DNA of 59,545 nucleotides, taken from NCBI GenBank assembly GCA_964636655.1, contig CAZWTK010000011.1, forward strand, positions 1 to 59,545, written 5' to 3'. A program made the position numbers and the translations under genes. The stretch's first letter is position 1; every line of letters starts with the position of its first letter. This DNA comes from Fen-549 sp964636655 (GTDB lineage Bacteria; Actinomycetota; Thermoleophilia; Gaiellales; Gaiellaceae). Below, piece after piece: positions 16,611 to 24,499 of the stretch. The notes under the pieces are model-generated. The model ran no database searches. It was not told where the DNA came from and saw nothing but the letters and a program-made list of their open reading frames with translations.

Positions 16611-16663
16611 TTGACGCTAGGCTGACATATCGACAATAATCGATCATCGACATCGATCGATAT
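16611..16663 (+). promoter_or_regulatory. Promoter and palindromic operator of ABC exporter
   Basis: TTGACG at 16611-16616 is followed 18 bp later by AATAAT (16635-16640). The stretch is AT-rich compared with its surroundings. Outer inverted arms ATATCGA (16627-16633) and TCGATAT (16657-16663) flank several nested ATCGAT words, and the palindromes cover the -10 box. A repressor of the MarR or TetR type would fit, but no regulator gene is adjacent. Confidence 0.5.
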
Positions 16664-16669
16664 AAGCCT

Positions 16670-18499
16670 TTGGACACCGCTCTTACGCATACTCCCGCCC
16701 GGCCCAGTAACAGGCGCACCTTCAAGCGGCTGCTTGGCTTCCTGGCGCCGTACAAGCTCTCGCTGGCGCTCTCGGTGGTGCTGGCGATCGCGGCCCAGGC
16801 GATTCAAATAGCCGTCGTGCTGCTCTCGGGAATGGCGATCGGCGCGATTCGAAACGGGCACCGGCACCAGCTCTGGGCACTGCTGGCGATCATCGCGGCG
16901 GCGGCGGTGGTCAAGGCGGCACTGATGGTCGCTCGCCGCTTCATCGCCGGCAACCAGGCGCTAGGCGTCGAGTACGACCTGCGCATGCGCATCTACTCCA
17001 AGCTGGTACGGCTCCCCTTCTCCTTCTACGACCGGCACCAGACCGGTCAGCTGATGTCGCGGGCGACGGTCGATCTGACCGCGGTTCGCTTCTTCCTGGG
17101 CTACGGGCTCATCTTCTTCGCCCAGCATCTGCTCACGATCGTCGGCGTGACGGCGGTGATGCTGGTGCTCAACTGGCGGCTGGCGCTGGTCTCGCTGGCG
17201 GTCACGCCGCTGATCGTCGCCGTCGCCTACGTCTACAGCCGGGTCTCACACCCGCTGCTACGCGACGTACAGCAGAAGATGGCCGACGTAGCCACCTCGG
17301 CCGAGGAGAACATCACCGGCGTCCACGTGGTCAAGGCATTCGCCCAGGAGGACGCGGAGGCGGGTCGCTTCGCCGAGCGAAACGAGCGCCTGTTCGGCCG
17401 CAGCGTGCAGGCCAACCGCCAGCGTGCGCTGTTCGTTCCCTTCCTCAGTTTCGTGCCGCTGCTGGCACAGGGCGGAGTGCTGCTCTACGGCGGTTGGCTG
17501 GTCATCCAGGGCCAGCTCGCCTTTCAGTGGTTCGTCTCCTTCACCTTCCTGCTCCTGATGCTGATCTTCCCGCTGCGCATGCTCGGGATGTGGATCGGCC
17601 AGGCGCAGCGGGCAACCGCGGCCGGCGAGCGCATCTTCGAGATCGTCGACGAGCCGGAGGCGATCGCCGAGCCCGAGAATGCCCGCGAGCTTCCGAGAGG
17701 CCCGGGCGAGGTTCGCTTCGAGGGCGTCTCCTTTTCCTACTCCTCCGACGACAGGATGGTGCTGGACGGAATCGACCTGGTGCTCGAGCCGGGCAGGACG
17801 GTCGCCCTGATCGGACAGACCGGCTCGGGCAAGACGACGCTGGCCTCGCTCGTGCCGCGCTTCTACGACGTCAGCCGCGGCCGCGTGTTGGTGGACGGCG
17901 TCGACGTGCGCCGGCTTCGACTCTCCTCGCTGCGCAAGCAGGTGGGAGTGATCGCTCAGGATCCCTTCCTCTTCTCGGCCAGCGTGCGCGAGAACATCGC
18001 CTTCGGCACCCCCGAGGCGAGCGACCATGAGGTGGAGAAGGCCGCCCGACTGGCCCAGGCGCACGAGTTCATCCACGATCTTCCCGACGGTTACGAGACC
18101 GAGGTGGGCGAACGCGGGGTCACGCTCTCGGGCGGGCAGCGCCAGCGCCTGGCGATCGCCCGCGCGCTGATAACCGATCCGCGCGTGCTGGTGCTCGACG
18201 ACGCGACCGCCTCGGTCGACGCGACCACCGAGGCGCTGATCCGCTCGGGCCTGCGCGAGGCGGTACGCGGCCGGACGACGATCGTGATCGCACACCGGCT
18301 CTCGACGATCGCTCTGGCCGACGAGATCGTGGTGCTCGAGAGTGGCAAGATCGCCGCCCGCGGCAGTCACGAGGAGCTGCTCAGCACGTCGGCAATCTAC
18401 CGCGACATCTACGAGCACGGTCTGGTCGAGCAGGAGATGGCCGGCAGGCTCGAGGAGCACGCGGGCACCGAGCCACCGAGCGGGAACGGCAGCCGATGA
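16670..18499 (+). CDS. ABC exporter half-transporter, subunit 1 (catalytically degenerate site)
   Basis: A 609-residue type IV ABC exporter half: six transmembrane helices (about 25-310) fused to a nucleotide-binding domain. Walker A is GQTGSGKTT (about 381), the signature LSGGQ is intact (about 487), the switch motif is AHRLS, and Walker B reads LVLDDATASVD with Asp in place of the catalytic Glu. That is typical of one partner in a heterodimer. The start is annotated at TTG 16670; no strong ribosome-binding site is visible. Its stop overlaps the ATG of subunit 2. Substrate unknown, probably drug or lipid export. Confidence 0.93.
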   Translation: MDTALTHTPARPSNRRTFKRLLGFLAPYKLSLALSVVLAIAAQAIQIAVVLLSGMAIGAIRNGHRHQLWALLAIIAAAAVVKAALMVARRFIAGNQALGVEYDLRMRIYSKLVRLPFSFYDRHQTGQLMSRATVDLTAVRFFLGYGLIFFAQHLLTIVGVTAVMLVLNWRLALVSLAVTPLIVAVAYVYSRVSHPLLRDVQQKMADVATSAEENITGVHVVKAFAQEDAEAGRFAERNERLFGRSVQANRQRALFVPFLSFVPLLAQGGVLLYGGWLVIQGQLAFQWFVSFTFLLLMLIFPLRMLGMWIGQAQRATAAGERIFEIVDEPEAIAEPENARELPRGPGEVRFEGVSFSYSSDDRMVLDGIDLVLEPGRTVALIGQTGSGKTTLASLVPRFYDVSRGRVLVDGVDVRRLRLSSLRKQVGVIAQDPFLFSASVRENIAFGTPEASDHEVEKAARLAQAHEFIHDLPDGYETEVGERGVTLSGGQRQRLAIARALITDPRVLVLDDATASVDATTEALIRSGLREAVRGRTTIVIAHRLSTIALADEIVVLESGKIAARGSHEELLSTSAIYRDIYEHGLVEQEMAGRLEEHAGTEPPSGNGSR

Positions 18500-20310
18500 G
18501 AGTCTGGCAGGGAGGCGGCCGTACCTTCGCCAACGTCTCGAACGAGCGCGTTCAGGACTGGTCGTGGCAGCGAACCATGCGCCGGGTGCGAGTGCTGACA
18601 CGGCTTGTGGCGCCCTACAAGAGCAAGGCCGCGCTCGCCATCGTTTCCCTGCTCGCGGCCACGCTCAGCGGGCTCGTACCGCCCTACCTGGCCAAGCTGG
18701 CGATCGACCGTGGCATCGCCCAGGGCAACGAGCGCGTCCTGGTCGAGATCGTCGCCGTCTTCGCCGCCGCCGGGCTGATCAACTGGGTGACCAGCTACGC
18801 GCAGACCTACTACACCGGCTGGGTGGGAGAGCGCGTGCTGGCCGACCTGCGCCGCACCCTCTTCAAGCACCTGCAGCGGCTGCCGCTCGGCTTCTACGAG
18901 CGCAACCGCACCGGCGTCATCGTCAGCCGCATGACCAACGACGTCGAGGCGCTGGACGAGCTCGTTACCGACGGTATCTCGACGCTCGTGCAGGCGACGC
19001 TCACGCTGACCGGTTCGGCCGCGCTCCTGTTCGTGCTCGATTGGCGGCTGGCGCTGGCGACGCTGACCGTCGTGCCGCTGATGTTGGCGGCGACCGCGCT
19101 GTTTCGCGTCTACTCGGCGCGCGCCTACCTGGCGGTGCGCGAAAGGCTCGGGCACGTCAGCGGAACGCTGGCCGAGGATATCGGCGGCATGCGCGTCGTT
19201 CAGGCCTACACGCGCGAGCGCGAGCGAGAACGCAACTTCGCCCGTGTAAACGAGCACTACCGCGAAGCCAACCACCGCACCGTCATCTACAACGGCCTCT
19301 ACTTCCCGTTCGTGGACGCGCTCTCGGGCGCCGCCAGCGTGATCGTGCTCGGCTACGGCGGTTGGCTGGTCTTCCACGGCCAGGCGACGATCGGGACGCT
19401 GGTCGCCTTCTTCGGCTACCTGTCCAACTTCTTCGACCCGATTCAGCAGCTGTCGCAGCTCTTCAGCACTTTCGTCTCCGCGACGGCGGCGCTGGACAAG
19501 ATCATGGGCGTGCTCGAGACCGAGCCGGACGTGGTCGACTCTCCGCGGGCGCGCGAGCTGCTGGATGGGATCGCCGGTCGCATGCATTTCGAGCATGTCC
19601 GCTTCCGCTACCGGCCCGACCTGCCGGAGGTGATGCACGGGCTCGAGCTGGACGTTCCGGCCGGGACGACCGTGGCGCTGGTCGGCCACACCGGTGCTGG
19701 CAAGTCCACCATCGCCAAGCTGCTCGCTCGCTTCTACGACCCGACGGAGGGCCGGATCACGCTCGACGGCATCGACTTGAGAGATCTGAAACAGCGCTCG
19801 CTACGCTCGCGGCTCGGGATCGTGCCCCAGGAGGGCTTCCTCTTCGCCGGCACGGTGCGCGACAACATCGCCTTCGCCCGACCGGACGCGACGAACCAGG
19901 AGGTCGAGGCCGCCGCCCGCGCGGTCGGGGCGCTCGGCTTCATCGAGCAGCTCGAGAACGGCTTCGACACCCAGCTCGGCGAGCGCGGCGCCCGGCTCTC
20001 GGTCGGGCAGCGCCAGCTCGTCGCCTTCGCCCGGGCGCTGGTCGCCGACCCGCGCATCCTGATCCTCGACGAGGCGACCTCCTCGGTGGACATCTCGACC
20101 GAGCGCACGATCGAGCGGGCGCTGCGCGTGCTCTTGGCCGACCGCACGGCGTTTGTGATCGCACACCGGCTCTCGACCATCCGCCACGCCGACCTGATCG
20201 TGGTGCTCGAGCACGGCCGCGTGGTCGAGCAGGGCAAGCACGACGAGCTGCTGGCGCGACGCGGGTTCTACACGTCGCTTTACACCGATCCGGTGGTCGC
20301 GGCGGGCTAG
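18496..20310 (+). CDS. ABC exporter half-transporter, subunit 2
   Basis: A 604-residue partner of the preceding gene, coupled by ATGA overlap. It has six transmembrane helices, then a nucleotide-binding domain with Walker A GHTGAGKST (about 395), a degenerate signature LSVGQ (about 500), a complete Walker B ILILDEATSSVD with catalytic Glu, and AHRLS. Walker B Asp in subunit 1 and LSVGQ here would meet in the same composite site. One ATP site should therefore be degenerate and the other functional, as in TM287/288-type heterodimers. Confidence 0.93.
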   Translation: MRVWQGGGRTFANVSNERVQDWSWQRTMRRVRVLTRLVAPYKSKAALAIVSLLAATLSGLVPPYLAKLAIDRGIAQGNERVLVEIVAVFAAAGLINWVTSYAQTYYTGWVGERVLADLRRTLFKHLQRLPLGFYERNRTGVIVSRMTNDVEALDELVTDGISTLVQATLTLTGSAALLFVLDWRLALATLTVVPLMLAATALFRVYSARAYLAVRERLGHVSGTLAEDIGGMRVVQAYTRERERERNFARVNEHYREANHRTVIYNGLYFPFVDALSGAASVIVLGYGGWLVFHGQATIGTLVAFFGYLSNFFDPIQQLSQLFSTFVSATAALDKIMGVLETEPDVVDSPRARELLDGIAGRMHFEHVRFRYRPDLPEVMHGLELDVPAGTTVALVGHTGAGKSTIAKLLARFYDPTEGRITLDGIDLRDLKQRSLRSRLGIVPQEGFLFAGTVRDNIAFARPDATNQEVEAAARAVGALGFIEQLENGFDTQLGERGARLSVGQRQLVAFARALVADPRILILDEATSSVDISTERTIERALRVLLADRTAFVIAHRLSTIRHADLIVVLEHGRVVEQGKHDELLARRGFYTSLYTDPVVAAG

Positions 20311-20464
20311 GGCATCTGCGAGCGGCCGCTTATTAAGGCACGCCCATCCTCCTCCCCGCCGCGAGCCTATCCGGCAAAGGCGCACGAATGGGAAACACTT
20401 TCGCAACGGGATAGCGGCGTCTCGGCGCGGCTCGTCGGAACCCGGCGCTGACCGATTCCGGCGC

Positions 20465-20470
20465 TAGCCT
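20465..20470 (+). promoter_or_regulatory. -10 box of leaderless corA-like gene
   Basis: TAGCCT followed by 7 nt and the GTG at 20478. It lies in the 167-bp gap after the ABC exporter genes. Confidence 0.6.
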
Positions 20471-20477
20471 CGACTTC

Positions 20478-21389
20478 GTGGCCGGCGCCCGCTGGATCGA
20501 TCTGCTCGACCCGAGCCGAGAGGAGCTCGAGCAGGCGGTGCCTCGCGCCCTGCACGACCGGGCGTTGAGCCGGCTGGTTGCCTCGGCAACACACGAGGAC
20601 GAGCCGCGACCGACGCTCGAGGGACACGAGGGCTACGTCTTCGGCATCTTCCTGGTCGCGGTCGCCGTGCCCGACGAGGACCGAATCTTCTACCAGGAGA
20701 TCGATCTGGTGGCCACGGGAGAGCTCCTGCTCACCGTGCGCAAGACGCCGCCGGACGGAGACCCGTTCGATCCCGCACCGATCCGCGATGCCCGCGCCGG
20801 CGGCTCGACGGGAACGGGGATGCTCATCTACGCGCTGGTGGACGAGGTGGCCGAACGCTACCTCTCGCTGGTGGACGCGCTCGAGGACGAGATCGACGAG
20901 CTCGAAGAGGGTGTCGAGAGCCTGGCAGCGGCGATCATCCGCGGCCGCATCTCAGATCTTCGCCACGACCTGCTCCACGTTCGCCGCACGCTCACACCGA
21001 CGCGCGACTCCGTCCGCCGCGTGCTCGACGGACGAATCGAGATCGGCGGCAAACGCCAGTTCACGCGCGAGATCGAGCTGCACTTCGAGGACGCCTACGA
21101 CAAGCTCCTGCGCGCGAGCGAGGGGCTGGAGCTGGCGCGCGACCTGGTCGCCGGCGTGCGCGACTACAGCCAGGCCAAAATCGCGATCGACCAGAACGAG
21201 GTGATGAAGCGCCTGACCGCGATCGCCTCGATCCTGCTGCTGCCGACCTTCATCGTCGGCCTCTACGGCCAGAACTTCCGCCACATGCCCGAGCTCGGCT
21301 GGGGATTCGGCTACTGGTGGGCCTGGGGCTGGATCGTGGCCACGACGATCGTGCAGGTCGTGTTCTTCCGGCGCAAGCACTGGCTGTAG
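20478..21389 (+). CDS. CorA-family divalent metal transporter with GQN motif
   Basis: A 303-residue protein with the CorA layout: a large N-terminal cytoplasmic alpha/beta funnel domain, a long helix with DSVRRVLDGRIEI and related segments, and two C-terminal transmembrane helices (about 248-268 and 278-297). The universal loop motif YGMNF between the helices reads YGQNF here, with Gln for Met in the selectivity motif. The C-terminus ends in basic residues, as is usual. Mg, Ni or Co uptake would be the family role, but the altered motif could change selectivity, so no symbol is assigned. The GTG start is leaderless. Confidence 0.85.
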   Translation: MAGARWIDLLDPSREELEQAVPRALHDRALSRLVASATHEDEPRPTLEGHEGYVFGIFLVAVAVPDEDRIFYQEIDLVATGELLLTVRKTPPDGDPFDPAPIRDARAGGSTGTGMLIYALVDEVAERYLSLVDALEDEIDELEEGVESLAAAIIRGRISDLRHDLLHVRRTLTPTRDSVRRVLDGRIEIGGKRQFTREIELHFEDAYDKLLRASEGLELARDLVAGVRDYSQAKIAIDQNEVMKRLTAIASILLLPTFIVGLYGQNFRHMPELGWGFGYWWAWGWIVATTIVQVVFFRRKHWL

Positions 21390-21411
21390 AAACCAGGACT
21401 GCGCGGCTAAT

Positions 21412-22050
21412 TCAGGGCATCGCGGTTTCTAATCGGTTGGCGCGCCGACCCAGGTAGATCGCGCCGAGAACCGGAAGTACTACGAGCAAGCCCCCGAACG
21501 CTAGAAAGAGATAATCCACGTCTACTCCGGAACTGGTGCATCCGTTACTCGCGTTCAGCGCCTTCGCTCCGTGCAAGCCGACTCTCGTGGCCGGGCAACC
21601 ACCATCCCCGGATGATCCCGTACTCGAGCCGACAAACATGAAGAGGAAAGCACTGGTAGCCAACCCACCGGGCAACACCAGCGTTCCGATCAACTTGTCA
21701 CGCAGCGTCCAGACCCTCGAGCCCCAGAGCAGCACTACACCTACAAACCAACCGACCACAAAGAGGAAGCCACCGGCAAGAAGAAGTGAGATCGCCAGCC
21801 ATTCGTTCAGCCCGGCCCGAACCGGCGCCTGCCCCGGGCCGGCCTCGGCGACGATCTCCCTCGGTTCGCCGAGGCGTTCGAGCACGTTCAGCGCCTCGGC
21901 CTCGCTCGCGCCGGGCGGAAGAGCCTCGCTCAGGTGCGCCTCGATCTCCGCGACGAGTTCCTTGCGCCGAGCGCGGGGCAGGTCTTTGGCGGCCTTCTCC
22001 AGTCGCTTCAAGTAGTCGCGGACGAGCGGGTGCTGGGCGGCGGCATTCAT
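21412..22050 (-). CDS. HAAS-domain membrane protein paired with PadR regulator
   Basis: A 212-residue protein. The N-terminal HAAS/DUF1700-type domain (about 1-75) has HPLVRDYLKRLEKAAKDLPRARR and LGEPREIVAEA. Four probable transmembrane helices follow. An extracellular loop has two cysteines (GGCPATR and NGCTSSG) that could pair. The ATG at 22050 overlaps the PadR stop (ATGA). PadR-HAAS operons are a widespread membrane-stress type pairing in which the membrane protein is usually of unknown output. Confidence 0.8.
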   Translation of the reverse strand: MNAAAQHPLVRDYLKRLEKAAKDLPRARRKELVAEIEAHLSEALPPGASEAEALNVLERLGEPREIVAEAGPGQAPVRAGLNEWLAISLLLAGGFLFVVGWFVGVVLLWGSRVWTLRDKLIGTLVLPGGLATSAFLFMFVGSSTGSSGDGGCPATRVGLHGAKALNASNGCTSSGVDVDYLFLAFGGLLVVLPVLGAIYLGRRANRLETAMP

Positions 22051-22397
22051 GCGGCTTTCTCCTGTTCGAGGAAGTGATCGACGGCGTCGCGGAAACTCGC
22101 CCACTCGCCGCTGAAAGCCTCCAGCACGGCGCGGCCGGAGGCGGTGAGTCGGTAGTAGCGGCGCGGCGGACCGGAGGTGGATTCGCGCCAGCTCGTCTCG
22201 ACCACGCCGGCGCGGCGAAGGCGACTCAAGAGCGGGTAGAGCGTTCCCTCGCTGGTGACCATGCCTGGAACCTCGCTCAACGTGCGCACCAGCTCGAAGC
22301 CGTAGCGCTCGCCGTCGCGAAGCAGAGCCAGGACGCAGTACTCGATCACGCCCCGGCGAAGCTGCGAAAGGGTTCCCTGGTCTACTATGCGCAACAT
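22047..22397 (-). CDS. PadR-family transcriptional regulator
   Basis: A 116-residue regulator with a winged helix: RGVIEYCVLALLRDGERYGFELVRTLSE, then SEGTLYPLLSRLRRAGVVETSW and the RRYYRLTASGRAVLEAF wing. An inverted repeat covers its start (22383-22401), suggesting autorepression. A TTGACT-N16-TACTAT promoter-like pair overlaps the ATG at 22397. If that promoter is used, translation would have to begin a little downstream, so the start is uncertain. It is translationally coupled to the HAAS gene. Confidence 0.88.
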   Translation of the reverse strand: MLRIVDQGTLSQLRRGVIEYCVLALLRDGERYGFELVRTLSEVPGMVTSEGTLYPLLSRLRRAGVVETSWRESTSGPPRRYYRLTASGRAVLEAFSGEWASFRDAVDHFLEQEKAA

Positions 22398-22401
22398 AGT
22401 A
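22383..22401. promoter_or_regulatory. Inverted-repeat operator over the padR start
   Basis: TACTATG-CGCAA-CATAGTA is a perfect 7-bp inverted repeat with 5-bp centre. It covers the annotated padR ATG and a -10-like TACTAT on the minus strand, preceded 16 bp away by TTGACT. The palindromic ATG...CAT form matches known PadR operators. Confidence 0.6.
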
Positions 22402-22478
22402 CCTGGTCGTCCGAGTAAGTCAAGCCATGGCGATGCGGGCCCATGCGAGCCCCTACTCGAACCTGAAACGAGAACGGC

Positions 22479-23033
22479 TCAGTCGACGGCGAAGAGCGGC
22501 AACCGCCCCAGCGCCAGCGCACCCTCGCCGGCATCTCCATCGCCCTCGATGAAGACCGCGGCGTAGATGACCGTCTCGGCGCCGGCCTCGTCCATCAGGC
22601 TCCTCATCGCCCGCAGGGTGCTGCCGGTGCTGATCACGTCGTCGACGATGGCGATGCGCTTGCCGCGAACGAGCGCCTGGTCCTTCTCGTCGAGGTAGAG
22701 CGTCTGGGGTGTGCCGGTGGTGATGGAATGACTCTCGCACGAGAGTGCCCGGCCCATGTAGGGCTTGTACGTCTTGCGCAGCACTACCCACGGCTTCTTC
22801 AGCTCGACCGCGAGCTGATAGGCGAGCGGGATGCTCTTCGTCTCGGCCGTGACCAGGACGTCGGGCTCGATCTCCGCCAGTCCGGGCGCGAGCGCCTCGG
22901 CCGCCGCCTGCACGATCTCGCTGTCACCAAGCAGGTTGAAGAGAGCGATGCGTGTGTCGGGAGCGACCTCGAACAGCGGCAGGTGGCGCGTCAGCGCCCC
23001 GATCTCGACCCGGAAGGTCTCGCGTTCGTCCAT
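22479..23033 (-). CDS. Adenine-phosphoribosyltransferase-like PRTase
   Basis: A 184-residue type I phosphoribosyltransferase. The PRPP-binding motif is RIAIVDDVISTGSTLRAM (about 122-139). The N-terminal half has DVLVTAETKSIPLAYQLA, and WVVLRKTYKPYMG lies in the middle. These resemble APRT-like proteins of Gram-positive bacteria. Purine salvage is the likely role, but regulatory PRTases share the same motifs, so no symbol is given. It is a single gene on the minus strand between padR and the divergent PAS gene. Confidence 0.82.
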   Translation of the reverse strand: MDERETFRVEIGALTRHLPLFEVAPDTRIALFNLLGDSEIVQAAAEALAPGLAEIEPDVLVTAETKSIPLAYQLAVELKKPWVVLRKTYKPYMGRALSCESHSITTGTPQTLYLDEKDQALVRGKRIAIVDDVISTGSTLRAMRSLMDEAGAETVIYAAVFIEGDGDAGEGALALGRLPLFAVD

Positions 23034-23118
23034 CAGTGCCTATTGTGCCGCAGTCGAGCGCGGAACACTCCGCCTATCGCAGGGCGATGACCGGCGCCCC
23101 CTGACCCGCGGCCCCGGA

Positions 23119-23124
23119 TACGAT
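23119..23124 (+). promoter_or_regulatory. -10 box of leaderless PAS gene
   Basis: TACGAT followed by CTGCTC (6 nt) and ATG at 23131. This supports the short 150-residue protein over the longer open frame. Confidence 0.6.
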
Positions 23125-23130
23125 CTGCTC

Positions 23131-23583
23131 ATGCCTCTCTACATCTGCCCCAACTGCAAGCAGCGCTCGGTCGACGTCGACGGAACGGAGGGTTTCTCCG
23201 ACGCGCCGGCGGCCTGCCGCAGCTGTGGCTTCGGCTTTTTGTTCGAGCTGATGGAGGACTACTACCCGGGGCCGAACACCGGCTTCGTAACCTGCGATCG
23301 CGAGGGACGAGTGCTGGCGGTCGGGCGTGGCGTATTCGAGCTGACCGGATACGACGAGTCCGACCTGATTGGCCGCGACGTGCGCGAGGGGCTCACCCTG
23401 AAGGCGGCGGGCGACCAGGATCCCGTTGCGCTGGCGCTCGAGTGGGGCGTGCGCCGGCTCGGCGAGTCGATGACCATGCGGGCGCGGAGCGGAAGCGAGA
23501 AGCCGATCGTCTGCGATCTCTTCCCGGCCTATGACGACGACGGTGGGCTGCTGGTGGCCCTGTCGCCGGCCAACGGCGCCTAG
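23131..23583 (+). CDS. Zinc-ribbon PAS-domain protein
   Basis: A 150-residue protein. The N-terminal zinc ribbon is CPNC...CRSC (about 6-34), and a PAS domain (about 50-145) includes VTCDREGRVLAVGRGVFELTGYDESDLIGRD. No output domain is attached, so it may sense a ligand and act through protein contacts. The ATG at 23131 is chosen because of the -10 box 6 nt upstream; the longer frame overlaps the phosphoribosyltransferase gene antisense. Its stop overlaps the convergent LysE gene by three bases. Confidence 0.75.
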   Translation: MPLYICPNCKQRSVDVDGTEGFSDAPAACRSCGFGFLFELMEDYYPGPNTGFVTCDREGRVLAVGRGVFELTGYDESDLIGRDVREGLTLKAAGDQDPVALALEWGVRRLGESMTMRARSGSEKPIVCDLFPAYDDDGGLLVALSPANGA

Positions 23584-24206
23584 CGCCTTTCCATCGCCAG
23601 GCGCAGGCCGAAGGCAACGAGTACGGTGCCGGTCAAACGGTCGAGCCAACGTCTGACGCGAGGGCGGCGCAGGGCCGCTCCCATCCGCGCCACCAGGCAG
23701 GAGTAGAACGTAAGCCAGACGATCGCGATCAGCTGGAGGATGCCACCCAGCAGAAGCGATCTGGCGAAGACGGATTGTCCGGGGGCGATGAACTGCGGAA
23801 GCAGGCTCGTGAAAAAGACCGCGAGCTTCGGATTGAGCAGGTTGCTGAAGACGCCCTGGCGAAAAGCGGTGCGGCCGCTCTGAGCGGCTCGCTCGCTCGC
23901 CGGCTGCGCGCGCTCGCCGCGGCGCCGGGCCTTCCAGATCGCCTGCAGACCGAGGTAGAGCAGGTAAGCCGCCCCCGCGATCCGCAGAGTATTGAAGGCC
24001 GTCTGCGAGCTACGCACGAAGGCGGCGATTCCGAACGCCGCGGCCAGCGTCCAGATCACACCGCCGAGGCAGACACCGAGCGCCGTGGTGATCGCAGCCC
24101 GCCTCCCGTGCGCGAGAGCGTTCTTGGCGACCAGCGCCATGTCGGCGCCGGGCGTGATCACGAGCAGCGCCGCGACAGCGGCGAAGGCGAGAGTCGAAGA
24201 ATCCAC
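23580..24206 (-). CDS. LysE/RhtB-family amino-acid exporter
   Basis: A 208-residue inner-membrane protein. The family N-terminal signature is FAAVAALLVITPGADMALVAKNAL (residues about 6-29), and the middle motif is FRQGVFSNLLNPKLAVFFTSLLPQF (about 115-140). About six hydrophobic helices are present. It probably exports an amino acid or derivative; the substrate cannot be read from sequence. The GTG at 24206 gives the normal family length. It is convergent with the PAS gene. Confidence 0.88.
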   Translation of the reverse strand: MDSSTLAFAAVAALLVITPGADMALVAKNALAHGRRAAITTALGVCLGGVIWTLAAAFGIAAFVRSSQTAFNTLRIAGAAYLLYLGLQAIWKARRRGERAQPASERAAQSGRTAFRQGVFSNLLNPKLAVFFTSLLPQFIAPGQSVFARSLLLGGILQLIAIVWLTFYSCLVARMGAALRRPRVRRWLDRLTGTVLVAFGLRLAMERR

Positions 24207-24329
24207 GGGCCGCACAGTTTTCCCGTCCGAGCCGATCCGCGCAAGCCGCAACTCGCCGGCGCGATGGCTTTACTCCCTTGCCCTGCGTCAAGACCGCCTG
24301 AGCGAGAGTCGGGGGGCACTTCTCACTTC

Positions 24330-24360
24330 GCCCGCCACCGAGCCACCCGCCCGCGGGGTC
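24330..24360 (-). repeat. Dispersed G-rich intergenic repeat, copy at 24.3 kb
   Basis: The minus strand reads GACCCCGCGGGCGGGTGG followed by CTCGGTGGCGGGC. It is nearly identical to 37015-37046 and 56220-56249. It lies in the 293-bp gap between nth and the LysE gene, which otherwise shows only short inverted repeats and no gene. Confidence 0.85.
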
Positions 24361-24499
24361 GTTTCACAATACGGTCTCGAAGCGGTCGAAGACGCGCGCG
24401 ATCGCGTCAACTTCGTGCCGGTTCACCGCCGGTGCGTCAGCAGCGGCGCGTTTCGCGTGCGCGCAACCCCACACCCACCAACCGCAACGAGACTTGACT

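Noticed and set aside
17258..18601. 447-residue minus-strand frame opposite the ABC exporter
   Set aside because: Antisense shadow caused by high GC and codon bias; no recognisable protein.
18342..20336. Long open frame (664 residues) overlapping the second ABC exporter gene
   Set aside because: Arg/Ala-rich shadow frame of a real transporter gene; no motif.
22831..23130. Upstream extension of the PAS protein
   Set aside because: The -10 box at 23119 and zinc-ribbon N-terminus place the start at 23131; the extension is antisense to the phosphoribosyltransferase gene.
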